Below, piece after piece: positions 15,430 to 23,520 of a stretch of 64,000 bases of DNA. Numbering within the stretch: position 1 is the first letter of the stretch; every line of letters starts with the position of its first letter. Where the stretch lies: NCBI RefSeq assembly GCF_002013465.1, contig NZ_MAFC01000013.1, positions 124,001 through 188,000 of the forward strand. The letters are read 5' to 3'. Source of the stretch: Mycobacterium sp. D16R12. Its GTDB lineage: Bacteria > Actinomycetota > Actinomycetes > Mycobacteriales > Mycobacteriaceae. A program made the position numbers and the translations under genes. The notes below the pieces were generated by a model. It did not search any database and had not been told where the DNA came from. It worked only from the letters and a program-made list of their open reading frames with translations.

Positions 15430-16593
15430 TCAGCCGCCACTTTCGGCGTACTGTTCCAAAGCCTGACGCACATCGGGACCGCGAGTCTGACGTTCGAGGT
15501 AGTGAGCTTCGGTGGTCGCAAGCTTGGAGTGGGAGAGCTGCTGCTGGGCCTTGTCGGGTCCGTGGGCATCGCGGACCACTGTGGCGACGGTGCGCCTGAA
15601 TGAGTGCGGCGTCACCCAGCTCAGTTCGTCGGGGAGGGCCGCGCGCAGTGCCCGCCGCATGTTGGCCAAGCTCATCCATCCGCCGTCACGGTTGGCGAAG
15701 ACAGGGCCCTCCATCCCCGACTCCCCGACGAGGGCCGTCAGGGTCTCGACGCCGAACCGAGGTAGGACAACCGTGTGCGCGGGGGCGCCGTGCTTGCGTT
15801 GTTCCTGCCGATGGAGAGGCTTGCCCGCGATACGTCCGTGGTCGATCAACGTGCCGGTAATCGTCATGGCTGGGGGGTCTGCCAGGAGATCGACTTCCGC
15901 CCATCTCGTCGCCAGCACCTCACTGGGACGGCAGCCAGTCGCTACCAGCATGTCCACGAATGCTGGCAATAGTCGGCCGGGACGTGGCCCGGACCCCTTC
16001 CGGGTGGCGTATGCCTGAACTGCTCTGCGGATCTGCTGGAACTCTGCTGCCGTGGCCGCCCGCGTGGGCTTGCGCGTCGTCTTGACCGGCTTCGCCTCGC
16101 GCATTGGGTTCACAGGCAGGACATCGAATCTGACCACCATCGAGAACATCCCCGAAAGCACCGTGCGCAGCCGCTTCCCCTGAGTCGTCGCCCCCATGCT
16201 CTGCAAGTAGTTGTGCGCTGCCTGGGTGCGCAGCTCAGTCACCCGTAAGGAGCCCAACTGGGCTGCGCCGTGGGTTTTCCACACCGCCCGGTACTGATCC
16301 GCCGTCTGCTGTGAAACGCCGTCCTCGGCTGCCTTCGCTTCGATCCACAGGTCGAACAAGTCAGCCAGGGCGGTCTTTTCCGTTATCAGTTGCCCTGAAA
16401 GAGGCGTGCGGCGACTATTCAAGTGCCGCTGCAAGATTCGGCGCGCATCCTCGGCAGACTTCTCGCTGGACCGCTCCACGCGGCGCCGTCGGCCGTCCGA
16501 ATCTCTGACGTAGGTGGCAGCGAAAAACTTTCCTCCAGTGGAGCTTTCGGTGATGCGGCCGTGTTCACCGGGCGCGAGGCGTTGTCTAGGCAT
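15430..16593 (-). CDS. int: Tyrosine recombinase integrase
   Basis: A 387-residue phage-type integrase. An N-terminal arm-binding region with beta strands (1-60) is followed by a SAM-like core-binding domain (about 70-165) and the catalytic domain (180-387). The catalytic set is present: Arg222 in 'ATGCRPSEVLATRWAEVD', His330 and Arg333 in 'PHSFRRTV', His355 in 'LSHSKLATTEAHYL' and nucleophile Tyr365. The ATG at 16593 overlaps the repressor stop by 8 nt, so int is read from the repressor mRNA; the upstream codons to 16662 fall inside the repressor gene. It ends 68 bp from the att core, the normal phage layout. Confidence 0.95.
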   Translation of the reverse strand: MPRQRLAPGEHGRITESSTGGKFFAATYVRDSDGRRRRVERSSEKSAEDARRILQRHLNSRRTPLSGQLITEKTALADLFDLWIEAKAAEDGVSQQTADQYRAVWKTHGAAQLGSLRVTELRTQAAHNYLQSMGATTQGKRLRTVLSGMFSMVVRFDVLPVNPMREAKPVKTTRKPTRAATAAEFQQIRRAVQAYATRKGSGPRPGRLLPAFVDMLVATGCRPSEVLATRWAEVDLLADPPAMTITGTLIDHGRIAGKPLHRQEQRKHGAPAHTVVLPRFGVETLTALVGESGMEGPVFANRDGGWMSLANMRRALRAALPDELSWVTPHSFRRTVATVVRDAHGPDKAQQQLSHSKLATTEAHYLERQTRGPDVRQALEQYAESGG

Positions 16594-17233
16594 CGGTTTC
16601 GTCCTCTGCGTACTCTTCCGGTTTAAACGGACGCAGGTACCGCCCAGAGTTGGCGGGAACATATTCCTTTATGAGGAAGTCAAGGTCTTTCTCCAGCTCC
16701 CTGACCGAGTCTCTCGCGTCGGACAGCTCCCGGTCGGCTTGGTTGCGTAGCGCTTCAGGCAGGGATGAGGGCATCTTCTGGTCACGTTCGGCATTGGCTA
16801 GTCTGCGCTGCTGACCCCGGAGTGCGCGGGCAATCATGACGAGCTGGTGGGCGGTCTGCGTGGATTGGTTCAGCTGAGTATCTACGGAGACTCCTTCTGG
16901 GGCAGAATCGCCTGTGCCAGAGAACCATTCGAACGCTTGCATACCAATAATCGTCTGTCCGGGAAGAATCTCGACATCTTTGTTAACGTCGGGAAATAGT
17001 AGCCCCATTGGCGAAATACCCAGTGCGGCAGCGAGAGTAACTAGTTCGCTAACTTCTAGCGTCTTTTTTCGCCCGGTCTCCAGGTCGGATATCACCGCTC
17101 TTGTCATCGGCTTGCCAATGGCCGTCCTAGCTGCCAGCTCCGTCGCCGAGAGGCCGATGGCCTTCCGGATCGTCTTAACGGTGGCGGCAACATCGGCCAC
17201 CATTCCCGCCGACCATTCCTTCGGTGTCGTCAT
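16586..17233 (-). CDS. XRE-family repressor
   Basis: A 215-residue protein with an N-terminal HTH_3 domain (about 16-75: 'IRKAIGLSATELAARTAI' and 'AVISDLETGRKKTLEVSELVTLAAALGISP'). The rest contains a predicted coiled coil (about 150-195). It most likely represses the rightward genes. There is no S24 peptidase or RecA-cleavage domain, so release of repression would need another route; an ImmA-like protease is encoded on the other side of the switch. The start codon overlaps one copy of a 13-bp direct repeat (17232), suggesting autoregulation. It is translationally coupled to int. Confidence 0.9.
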   Translation of the reverse strand: MTTPKEWSAGMVADVAATVKTIRKAIGLSATELAARTAIGKPMTRAVISDLETGRKKTLEVSELVTLAAALGISPMGLLFPDVNKDVEILPGQTIIGMQAFEWFSGTGDSAPEGVSVDTQLNQSTQTAHQLVMIARALRGQQRRLANAERDQKMPSSLPEALRNQADRELSDARDSVRELEKDLDFLIKEYVPANSGRYLRPFKPEEYAEDETDA

Positions 17234-17311
17234 AGCTACGCATATTAGAGCGAGTCTTGTGGTGTGTCTACGTCCATGGTAAGACTGTTATGTGCGTGAT
17301 AGTTACGCATA
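17232..17311. promoter_or_regulatory. Divergent control region with repeated operator-like motif
   Basis: ATAGCTACGCATA (17232-17244) and ATAGTTACGCATA (17299-17311) are direct copies with one mismatch, 67 bp apart. One overlaps the repressor start codon and the other lies 36 bp before the excisionase gene. Further TACG-containing half sites sit near 17270 and 17314. This is a typical lysogeny-type switch; binding by the XRE repressor is inferred. Confidence 0.55.
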
Positions 17312-17346
17312 AATACGTAGCAACAACGATTTATGGAGGATGGCCC

Positions 17347-17517
17347 ATGAACGACTGGAACCGGGTTGCCGAGCGGCTCGGCAATATCAGCAGGTCCAAG
17401 GTGTTTGAACTATGGAAGACGAACGACCTTGGATCGGTGAAGATTGGCAGACGCCGCTTTTCGACCGATCGGCAGATCGCCGAATACATCGCCAACCTGG
17501 AAGAACGTGCGGCATGA
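17347..17517 (+). CDS. Excisionase-like small HTH protein
   Basis: A 56-residue protein 'MNDWNRVAERLGNISRSKVF' continuing through 'GSVKIGRRRFSTDRQIAEYI', the winged HTH_17 layout of excisionases. The ATG at 17347 has GGAGGA at 17335-17340, an ideal spacing; the longer upstream frame is rejected. It is the first rightward gene and overlaps the ImmA-like gene by 4 nt (ATGA). Probably the directionality factor of the element. Confidence 0.8.
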   Translation: MNDWNRVAERLGNISRSKVFELWKTNDLGSVKIGRRRFSTDRQIAEYIANLEERAA

Positions 17518-18170
17518 GCACCGCGCCGCCTACACGGTGGCTTTCCCCCGGTAATGGTGGTTCCACTGCACCGAAGCAAGTCGACTCGATAGAGACGGCC
17601 CCCGTGGCCCCGGTGTTCGAGCACCGGGCGGGGACCGTCAGCGGAAACGGGAGCCTTGTAACTGCCGATTCCAGCTCGACCGTACCTGTTGATGGGCTTC
17701 GGTGGAACCCATGGGAAGCATTGGTGGTGGATCACCCCGGCGTTGGGTGCAGCTTCGATTACCAGTTGCCGCCTCGGGTGCTGGGCCTGAGCAAGCCTTC
17801 GCAAATATGGGTCTGCAAGACGCTGAATGCTTTTGAGCGTGAGGCCACTCTTGCCCACGAGCTGATCCATGTGGAGCGCGGTATTTTCGGGCTGCGTGAT
17901 CCGCACGAGCGTGCGGCTGAGGAACGCGAGGTCGAGGCGATCACGGCGCGCCGGTTGATCCCGCTGCGGGATCTGATCGGGGTGGTGTTCCAGTACCCGA
18001 ACGTCAGTATCGAGGTGTGGGCGCAGGTGCTGCACATCGACATATGGCTGGTCCGGGTCCGGCTCACGACCCTGACCGATGTCGAGGCGATGACCTTGGA
18101 GCAGGTCAAAGGTGGCCCGCTGCCCATCGCAGGCTTGGCCGGTACCTACCCCTTTGAGGGGATGCGTTGA
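17514..18170 (+). CDS. ImmA/IrrE-family metallopeptidase-like protein
   Basis: A 218-residue protein with the zinc-protease motif HELIHVE (His115, Glu116, His119) in 'FEREATLAHELIHVERG', typical of ImmA/DUF955 proteins. In ICEBs1 and related phages such proteases cleave the cognate XRE repressor to induce excision. Residues 1-60 are low in structure. A second acidic stretch 'DPHERAAEEREVEAITARRLI' may give the third metal ligand (Glu). Its place opposite the XRE repressor fits that role; direct cleavage is inference. The ATG at 17514 overlaps the excisionase stop. Confidence 0.85.
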   Translation: MSTAPPTRWLSPGNGGSTAPKQVDSIETAPVAPVFEHRAGTVSGNGSLVTADSSSTVPVDGLRWNPWEALVVDHPGVGCSFDYQLPPRVLGLSKPSQIWVCKTLNAFEREATLAHELIHVERGIFGLRDPHERAAEEREVEAITARRLIPLRDLIGVVFQYPNVSIEVWAQVLHIDIWLVRVRLTTLTDVEAMTLEQVKGGPLPIAGLAGTYPFEGMR

Positions 18171-18352
18171 TGGCTAGGAGTGCGAGGTCACCGCAGATCG
18201 CATACTGGCGCATTCCAACACGATCAGGGGCGGCGAAAGCGAGTAGGTCATCGACCCTGATGGTTTGTTATTCAAGGAGATTCAGCCGTGTCAGGGTGGA
18301 CACAGTTGGCCGTTACGTGTCATACTGGTGCAAGCGGTACGACTGTGCCCGG

Positions 18353-18388
18353 AACCCTGCCCCAGTACTTGGGTCGGGGTTTTCTTTT
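18353..18388 (+). terminator. Strong intrinsic terminator with T tract
   Basis: AACCCTGCCCCA (18353-18364) pairs with TGGGTCGGGGTT (18370-18381) with a single C/T mismatch and one G-T pair, around loop GTACT. The run TTTTCTTTT follows directly. It lies inside the early rightward operon, 28 bp before the next start codon, so it must separate two units, be read through, or end a short RNA. The surrounding 18171-18415 is open in one frame but its composition looks non-coding. Confidence 0.75.
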
Positions 18389-18415
18389 ACCCATCGACAG
18401 AATGGGAGTCGCCTG

Positions 18416-18589
18416 ATGGCGCAAAAGATTTCAATCCCCGAGACGGCTGAGAAGTTCGGTGTTTCGCCGCGCACCATCCGGCGCTACATCGCTGCTGGGC
18501 GCCTCACCGCGTACCGGGTAGGTCCCAAGCTCATCCGCATCGATCCTGATGAAGCGCAGGAGCAGCTGCTAGGCGACCCTGCGGTCTAG
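18416..18589 (+). CDS. Helix-turn-helix (excisionase/HTH_17-like) protein
   Basis: A 57-residue protein 'KISIPETAEKFGVSPRTIRR' continuing with 'YIAAGRLTAYRVGPKLIRID', a one-domain winged HTH related to excisionases. The ATG at 18416 follows GGGAG at 6-7 nt. The frame continues upstream to 18170, where an ATG overlaps the ImmA-like stop, but that N-terminus is Arg/Ser-rich and would be crossed by the terminator at 18353, so the short form is preferred. It may be a second directionality factor or a regulator of the replication genes that follow. Confidence 0.75.
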   Translation: MAQKISIPETAEKFGVSPRTIRRYIAAGRLTAYRVGPKLIRIDPDEAQEQLLGDPAV

Positions 18590-18680
18590 CCCTAGGCCGA
18601 AAATAGCTCTTCACCAAGGCAATCCACGAACGAACGGGTGCCGGGATTTGTTGTACCCAAAATCAGGAAGGTCAACGTCT

Positions 18681-19787
18681 ATGACAGTCGAACGAAAAAG
18701 CCGCCCCGTGGGCAACGGGGCGGCTCCATCAAAGTCCACGACGACGGACAGCTCAATTGTACTTCAGCCGGGAGCCACTGTCGGCAGCGATGCAGACCTG
18801 GCGTTCGAGGCGCTGTTGTTACGCGAGCTGGGCGGCAATGTTCTCGCCGCCGCCGACATTGGTACCCACGCGGTCGAGTACGCGGTGCGCAACTGGAAGG
18901 TATTTCCTCTACGCGGCAAGGTGCCCGCGATAGGTAATCCGCATCCCCAGGGCAGCCGTGAGCGTCGGGAGTGCAAGGGCGACTGCGGGCTACCGGGCCA
19001 TGGCGTTCTGGACGCCACAACCGACATGAAGACCGTCATTGGCTGGTGGGGTGGCCGGTATGCGGGCGCCAACATCGGTGGCCGGGTGCCCGAGTCGATG
19101 TTCGTGTTAGACGTGGACCCCCGCCACGGCGGCGACAAAACCGCCAAGGCGTTGCAGGATGCCTACGGGGTGCTGCCACCCACATTGACAACAGTCTCAG
19201 GTCGGGGAGACGGCGGCATACATCTGTTCTTCCGCCGTCCTGCGGGAGTGTTGTCGCCCAAGCGGATTGCCGCCGACCATGGGGCGGGCATCGACATCAA
19301 AACCTCCACCGGGTATGTGGTGCTGCCGCCGTCGATCCACCCGGACAGCGGCAAGCCGTACACACGCGTAGAGCATCCGGTGGCGGCTCCGCCGCATTGG
19401 CTGGTTGCCCTGCTGCGGCCCGAGCAGCCTCGTCCGTGCGTGAAGCCGTTGCGGCGGCCTGTGCTGCTCGGCGGCGGCCCGTCTATCGCCGAACGCTACA
19501 ACGCCTCGGTGGGTTGGCCCAATGTTCTTGAGCCGCATGGCTGGCGGTGCCTGGATGGCGACCCGGACGCCGATGGTGCCCGGTGGCGTCATCCGAGCGC
19601 GACCTCGCCGCACTCGGCCACCATCCGGGGTGGTCGGCTGTACGTGTACTCGCCGAACACCCCGTTCGATGTCACTGAATCCTCAGACCCACACGGGTAC
19701 AGCAGATTTCATGCATTCGCGGTGCTCAACCACGGCGGAGATATGTCAGCGGCAGCCCGGACCCTGAAAGGGGCAATGGCCGCATGA
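18681..19787 (+). CDS. Primase-polymerase (bifunctional DNA primase/polymerase, AEP)
   Basis: A 368-residue Prim-Pol. The archaeo-eukaryotic primase core spans about 60-230: 'AVEYAVRNWKVFPLRGKVP', the metal motif 'MFVLDVDPRHGG' (Asp144, Asp146), 'SGRGDGGIHLFFRRP' with the nucleotide-binding His181, and 'AGIDIKTSTGYVVLPPSIHP'. These enzymes make and extend primers for plasmid and phage replication. The C-terminal part (240-368) lacks a helicase domain, which is supplied by the next gene, overlapping by 4 nt. ATG 18681 follows AGGAAGG; the 11 upstream codons are unlikely. Together with the next gene it forms the replication module. Confidence 0.92.
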   Translation: MTVERKSRPVGNGAAPSKSTTTDSSIVLQPGATVGSDADLAFEALLLRELGGNVLAAADIGTHAVEYAVRNWKVFPLRGKVPAIGNPHPQGSRERRECKGDCGLPGHGVLDATTDMKTVIGWWGGRYAGANIGGRVPESMFVLDVDPRHGGDKTAKALQDAYGVLPPTLTTVSGRGDGGIHLFFRRPAGVLSPKRIAADHGAGIDIKTSTGYVVLPPSIHPDSGKPYTRVEHPVAAPPHWLVALLRPEQPRPCVKPLRRPVLLGGGPSIAERYNASVGWPNVLEPHGWRCLDGDPDADGARWRHPSATSPHSATIRGGRLYVYSPNTPFDVTESSDPHGYSRFHAFAVLNHGGDMSAAARTLKGAMAA

Positions 19788-21286
19788 TCGACGCCGACAC
19801 CGTAGAGCCCATGACCGACCCCGACAGCGGTTTCTGGTCCCAAAGCGACCAGTTGCGACATGTCTTCGACTTCGCACGCTCCCGCAGAGTGGCACCTTTC
19901 GCCACCCTCGGGTGCGTGCTACGCCGCGCTGTGGCATCTGTCGAGCCGAATGTCGTCCTGCCCGCCACTGTTGGCGATGTCGCATCAGTCAACTTATTCA
20001 CCTGCGCGGTAGGCCGCTCCGGAGGCGGCAAAGGGGCCTCCGACGCCGTCGGTTTTGTCGCCGTCCGGTTCCTGGACGGGGAAGGCAAAGAGATTGAGGC
20101 ACAACGCCCTAACGCAGGATCGGGTGAGGGACTGGCACGACTGTTCAAGGGCCACAGCGACAAAGACGGCAACAGCCCCCCGCTGACCAAGGCGCACCTG
20201 ATCGTGCCCGAAGTGGCCACCCTGGTGGCATTGGCGGATCGCCAGGGAGCCACCTTGGAATCAGAGCTTCTCAAGGGCTTCTCCGGGGAGCCGCTGGGGT
20301 TCACGAACGCCCACAAAGACACCACGACCGCGATCGAGGCCCACTCATACCGGCTATGCCTCGGAGTCGGCGTGCAGCCAGAGAACGCCGGATTCTTCTT
20401 GAGTCGGGAGAGAAACGGCCTGCCACAGCGGTTCCTGTGGCTTCCCACCAACGATCCAGATGCCCCCGAAGTCAAACCCCCGGCCGTAAAACCAATCGAG
20501 GTCACCATTCCCGACTTCGGCACGGACCGGTACATCGTGGACACCCCTGAACACATTCGTGCGGAGATCGACTCCCATCGCTACCACGTACTCAGGGGCA
20601 CCGAAGGCATTGACCCCCTAGATGGGCACCTGATGCTGACCCAGCTGAAGGTGGCCTTCGCGCTGGCAGTCTTATCTGGCCGCAAGGACATTGACACCGA
20701 CGACTGGAAAATCGCGCACGAACTGATTCAGGTCTCCAAAACCGTGCGCGCAGGCATCCGCGAAGCCGTCGAGGTCAAGTACCGCCGAGAGAACCGGGCC
20801 AAGGCTTTAGCGACCGCCGACCGTGAGGCCCTCATCTCCGAGAAGCTGGCTGAGGCCACACAGGGGCGCGTCGCTAAGGCGATCACCCGCAAGCTTGAGC
20901 GTGTCGGAAAATCGACCCGACACAATCTGCGGAAAGCCTGCGCCTCTGCCATCCGATCCGACTTCGACCCCGTCTTCGAGCTCTTAATCGAGAACGGTGT
21001 CGTAGTTAGCTGCGAAGGAGGTGCCAGTGATGCTTCCGAATACGAACTCGCCGACGGGGGGGGTGTAATTACACCCAAATTACACCCCCCTGGAAAGTGC
21101 CATCTACCTGCACAAACGGGGGGTGTAAGGAAAGGTGTAACTTACACCCCCTACACCTTCCATCGCCGCCATTTCCCCAGGAAAGTGGACACTCCGACGC
21201 CAGCGGCACGTCTGTGCCAAGTACGGCACCATCAACCGGCAGGCGCCGATCGAAGTTTGCTACGTCGCCCGACGATGAGGCGCTGA
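19784..21286 (+). CDS. Replication ATPase (DUF3987-like helicase candidate)
   Basis: A 500-residue protein that directly follows and overlaps the Prim-Pol. Walker A is 'CAVGRSGGGKGAS' (GRSGGGKG, 77-84), with a likely Walker B region near 'AHLIVPEVATLVALAD' and a conserved 'LGVGVQPENAGFFLSRERNGLPQRFLW' block. This is the pattern of DUF3987/RepA-like ATPases fused or adjacent to Prim-Pol in actinobacterial elements, where they are thought to unwind DNA. Residues about 345-420 are Arg/Lys-rich and helical, possibly an HTH. The gene's last 200 bp carry six GGTGTAA/TTACACC repeats, so the protein may bind its own coding DNA. The tail after about residue 430 looks poorly conserved. Confidence 0.78.
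   Translation: MIDADTVEPMTDPDSGFWSQSDQLRHVFDFARSRRVAPFATLGCVLRRAVASVEPNVVLPATVGDVASVNLFTCAVGRSGGGKGASDAVGFVAVRFLDGEGKEIEAQRPNAGSGEGLARLFKGHSDKDGNSPPLTKAHLIVPEVATLVALADRQGATLESELLKGFSGEPLGFTNAHKDTTTAIEAHSYRLCLGVGVQPENAGFFLSRERNGLPQRFLWLPTNDPDAPEVKPPAVKPIEVTIPDFGTDRYIVDTPEHIRAEIDSHRYHVLRGTEGIDPLDGHLMLTQLKVAFALAVLSGRKDIDTDDWKIAHELIQVSKTVRAGIREAVEVKYRRENRAKALATADREALISEKLAEATQGRVAKAITRKLERVGKSTRHNLRKACASAIRSDFDPVFELLIENGVVVSCEGGASDASEYELADGGGVITPKLHPPGKCHLPAQTGGVRKGVTYTPYTFHRRHFPRKVDTPTPAARLCQVRHHQPAGADRSLLRRPTMRR
21062..21148. repeat. Iteron-like TTACACC repeats, candidate replication origin
   Basis: Six copies of TTACACC or its complement lie at 21062-21068, 21069-21075, 21080-21086, 21122-21128, 21134-21140 and 21142-21148. 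The first two form the perfect palindrome GGGTGTAATTACACCC (21061-21076). Clustered short repeats in or near a replication gene are the hallmark of iteron origins. They lie in the 3' part of the ATPase gene. Confidence 0.65.
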
Positions 21287-21489
21287 TCCGAGAGCTTCTG
21301 ATTCCGACCCGCCGCCTCAATGTGGCGCGCGTACGACGGACGCTGCGCTTGGAGCGGGCCCGTCGATCCGTCTGCGGAGCGTGCGCTTCGCCAGCGTGGT
21401 TTGTGCCGCAGGCCGATCGGTTTTTCCACGCTGACGGATCCGATAACGGTTCGTGCTGGGCCGCCTACAGCCGGGGTGAGATCCGATGA
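21214..21489 (+). CDS. Small hypothetical protein, overlapping the replication gene
   Basis: A frame of about 91 residues that overlaps the end of the ATPase gene by 73 bp and joins the next ORF through an ATGA overlap. The second half has three Cys ('SVCGACASPAW', 'NGSCWAAY') and could be a small metal-binding protein. The start is uncertain: GTG 21214 is chosen because the upstream part (to 21097) runs through the repeats. No family recognised. Confidence 0.5.
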   Translation: MPSTAPSTGRRRSKFATSPDDEALIRELLIPTRRLNVARVRRTLRLERARRSVCGACASPAWFVPQADRFFHADGSDNGSCWAAYSRGEIR

Positions 21490-21671
21490 GCGCCCGCGCC
21501 GAAGGACTACGGCTGCTCGATGAGACCGGCGATGTTCTCGCCGTGGGCATGCACCACCGCAACAAGCGGCAATGGCGGGTGCACGCCGTGTTTGACGTGG
21601 CCAGCGAGTCAGGCGCCGAGGCGCTAGTGGCCCGTCTGGCCGAGGCCCTCAATAGTGCCGACGACCCGTGA
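21486..21671 (+). CDS. Small hypothetical protein
   Basis: A 61-residue acidic protein. A beta-type start 'GLRLLDETGDVLAVGM' and 'RQWRVHAVFDVASESGAEAL' is followed by a helix. It overlaps the previous ORF by 4 nt (ATGA), which supports real translation. No family is recognised; a small accessory protein of the replication unit is possible. Confidence 0.6.
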   Translation: MSARAEGLRLLDETGDVLAVGMHHRNKRQWRVHAVFDVASESGAEALVARLAEALNSADDP

Positions 21672-21735
21672 CCGTCAGATTCACTGCGGCACAAAGCTGT
21701 ACCCAACCCCTAACCCGAGAGAAAGGTTTCGACCC

Positions 21736-21909
21736 ATGAGCAACAACGCATCTAGCGGCCTGCAGGAAGGCGCAGAACTGTACAGGCGGTCCAGTGCCAG
21801 CGATGTCGAGTACGAGGACTCTTCATTGAATCAGCAGACGCCAGCGATCAGGGGCATGGCAGACGGCGCCGACTTGTACAGGCGCACGGATTCCAAGGCC
21901 ACCGACTAA
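21736..21909 (+). CDS. Small protein with repeated GA(E/D)LYRR motif
   Basis: A 57-residue protein beginning 'MSNNASSGLQEG' at an ATG preceded by GAGAAAGG. It contains two copies of a short motif, 'EGAELYRRSSAS' near 11-22 and 'DGADLYRRTDSK' near 43-54, separated by an acidic linker. The repeat suggests a linear peptide that binds the same partner twice. No family recognised. Confidence 0.6.
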   Translation: MSNNASSGLQEGAELYRRSSASDVEYEDSSLNQQTPAIRGMADGADLYRRTDSKATD

Positions 21910-21948
21910 CACCGAATCACCCCACTGAAATTGGAAGGAAATACCACT

Positions 21949-22977
21949 ATGACCAATCCCTTCATCCCCGTCCGTCCCACACCCGGCGGCCTTACCGATC
22001 AGGCGCTCGCAACCATCCCGGACCGCACTGAACAAGTCGCACTCGTGGACACGCTCAAAACCTGGCAGGCCGACGCATTCCGAGTGACCGGGTCCGTCAC
22101 GGACACCGGCCATTTCACAACGGCCATAGCCGCTGAGATCGCCGAGGCCGCCCGCACTGGGCAGTCCGCCCCCGACCTTGCGGGACGGGCTCGTGAACAC
22201 CTTGCGGCCCGTGATGGCCATCGTCAGGTGGTCGCCGCCTACAACAGTGCGGTGGCTACTGCCGAATCGCAGCTGGCCACCGTGGAACGCGGCGGCGTCA
22301 ACCACGCGTACCAATGGCTGCGCGAACAACTCGGCGAATTATTCACGGCGTGGGATGAATTGGATATCGACCCGAGCCTGACCGCCGAGCGAGCGTTACG
22401 GGACGGGCGCGGCGCCGCCTACACGTCGGCCGCCGATCTGGCCGACTCCTACCTGAGTCTGCGCAGCGCACACCGGCAGATAGTCTTTCTCGACCCCGCC
22501 AACGGCGGTCACGAGACGGCGGCACTGTCTCACATGGTCGCCGTGTGCGGACAGTTCAGGAACTTCATTGACGCCGAACCGTTCTGGGCGGGGCGCCGCC
22601 AAATGAGCGCCCGGCAAGCCACCGACGCCACCGAAACCGGTCGGGCACATCAGCAGTGGCTTGCCGCCGCACCGCAGCCCGTCGGCAGACGACTCGGCGG
22701 GAGCCCCACAGCGCCCAAGCCAGACGGCATCACGCCGATAGCCTGGCTCGCCCACGTAGCCGCCCACCGGCCCTGGCTTCCCGACGCGGCCACCCTCATC
22801 GACGCCTACGACCTCGCTGTGTCCGCATGCAAACCCGGACGCCCGATAGTCGTTGACCACCAACGCTACTGGTGGATTCTGCCGTCGACCAGAAGCCTCA
22901 GCGACCAACAGATCAACGCCCGCGACGCGCTCATTGAGCTCGCCAACGGCACCGAACAGAGCGCCCCGACCGAGTAA
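21949..22977 (+). CDS. Hypothetical protein of the element
   Basis: A 342-residue largely helical protein with no signal peptide, no membrane segment and no motif I recognise. The N-terminal half has regular Ala/Glu/Arg-rich helices ('TTAIAAEIAEAARTGQ', 'VATAESQLATVERG'). The C-terminal part contains Trp-rich 'RYWWILPSTRSLSD'. The ATG at 21949 follows AAGGA at 11 nt; the TTG at 21931 is unlikely. Base composition resembles the neighbours. It sits between the replication module and the HNH protein, ending before a strong hairpin (23002), so it probably closes that transcript. Confidence 0.65.
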   Translation: MTNPFIPVRPTPGGLTDQALATIPDRTEQVALVDTLKTWQADAFRVTGSVTDTGHFTTAIAAEIAEAARTGQSAPDLAGRAREHLAARDGHRQVVAAYNSAVATAESQLATVERGGVNHAYQWLREQLGELFTAWDELDIDPSLTAERALRDGRGAAYTSAADLADSYLSLRSAHRQIVFLDPANGGHETAALSHMVAVCGQFRNFIDAEPFWAGRRQMSARQATDATETGRAHQQWLAAAPQPVGRRLGGSPTAPKPDGITPIAWLAHVAAHRPWLPDAATLIDAYDLAVSACKPGRPIVVDHQRYWWILPSTRSLSDQQINARDALIELANGTEQSAPTE

Positions 22978-23001
22978 GGCATCACCGCCCCTCCAATGAC
23001 C

Positions 23002-23047
23002 CGCCCCGGCTCTGTGCGACCCCCTCCTTCCGCACAGGGCCGGGGCG
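23002..23047 (+). terminator. Strong hairpin after the replication block
   Basis: CGCCCCGGCTCTGTGCG (23002-23018) pairs with CGCACAGGGCCGGGGCG (23031-23047) over 17 bp with one G-T pair, around a 12-nt loop. A weak CTTTGCGCTT follows. Likely a terminator between the preceding ORF and the HNH gene. Confidence 0.65.
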
Positions 23048-23085
23048 CTTTGCGCTTCCACGACAACACCATCCAGGAGAACGCC

Positions 23086-23514
23086 ATGACAGAACCCCGC
23101 GTCAACGACACACGAGCAAAGCGGCTGCGTTCCCGCGTACGCGCCGAACAACGCCCCTGCCACATATGCCTCAAGCCGATTGACTATGCGGCGCATCACC
23201 ACAACCCCAGTAGCTTTCAGCTGGATCATTTGTGGCAGATCACGCACGGCGGCCCCGCCTACGAATACGACAACGCTGGAGCCTCACACCGGTTATGCAA
23301 TCGGTGGCGCAGCGACAAAATTGACGCAACCACCATCGCCGTTGCCGCACGCTACGGCGTCGACCTAGACCCCGCCCAGCCCCGCAGAAGACGACAGGGC
23401 GAGCGCGCGTGCAGCACACCAGACGGCACGCCTTGCAACGAATGCAGAGGCGCCATCCACAATCCAGCACCCCGCGTCACCTTCGTCACCGGCCGAAACT
23501 GGTGGGCGAAGTAG
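23086..23514 (+). CDS. HNH endonuclease-like protein
   Basis: A 142-residue protein with an HNH-type zinc nuclease core. Cys25 and Cys28 in 'PCHICLKPID', Asp47-His48 in 'FQLDHLWQITHGG' and His68, Cys71 and Asn72 in 'ASHRLCNRWRSDK' give the beta-beta-alpha metal site. In phages these small nucleases often sit next to terminase genes; here none is present, so it may nick DNA during replication or act as a homing-type nuclease. ATG 23086 follows GGAGA; the longer upstream frame crosses the terminator hairpin and is rejected. The C-terminal third contains a further Cys pair. Confidence 0.82.
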   Translation: MTEPRVNDTRAKRLRSRVRAEQRPCHICLKPIDYAAHHHNPSSFQLDHLWQITHGGPAYEYDNAGASHRLCNRWRSDKIDATTIAVAARYGVDLDPAQPRRRRQGERACSTPDGTPCNECRGAIHNPAPRVTFVTGRNWWAK

Positions 23515-23520
23515 GGGTGG

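Noticed and set aside
18170..18415. Longer N-terminus of the HTH protein at 18416
   Set aside because: Arg/Ser-rich sequence without structure, crossing a strong intrinsic terminator; a good ribosome binding site exists for the short start.
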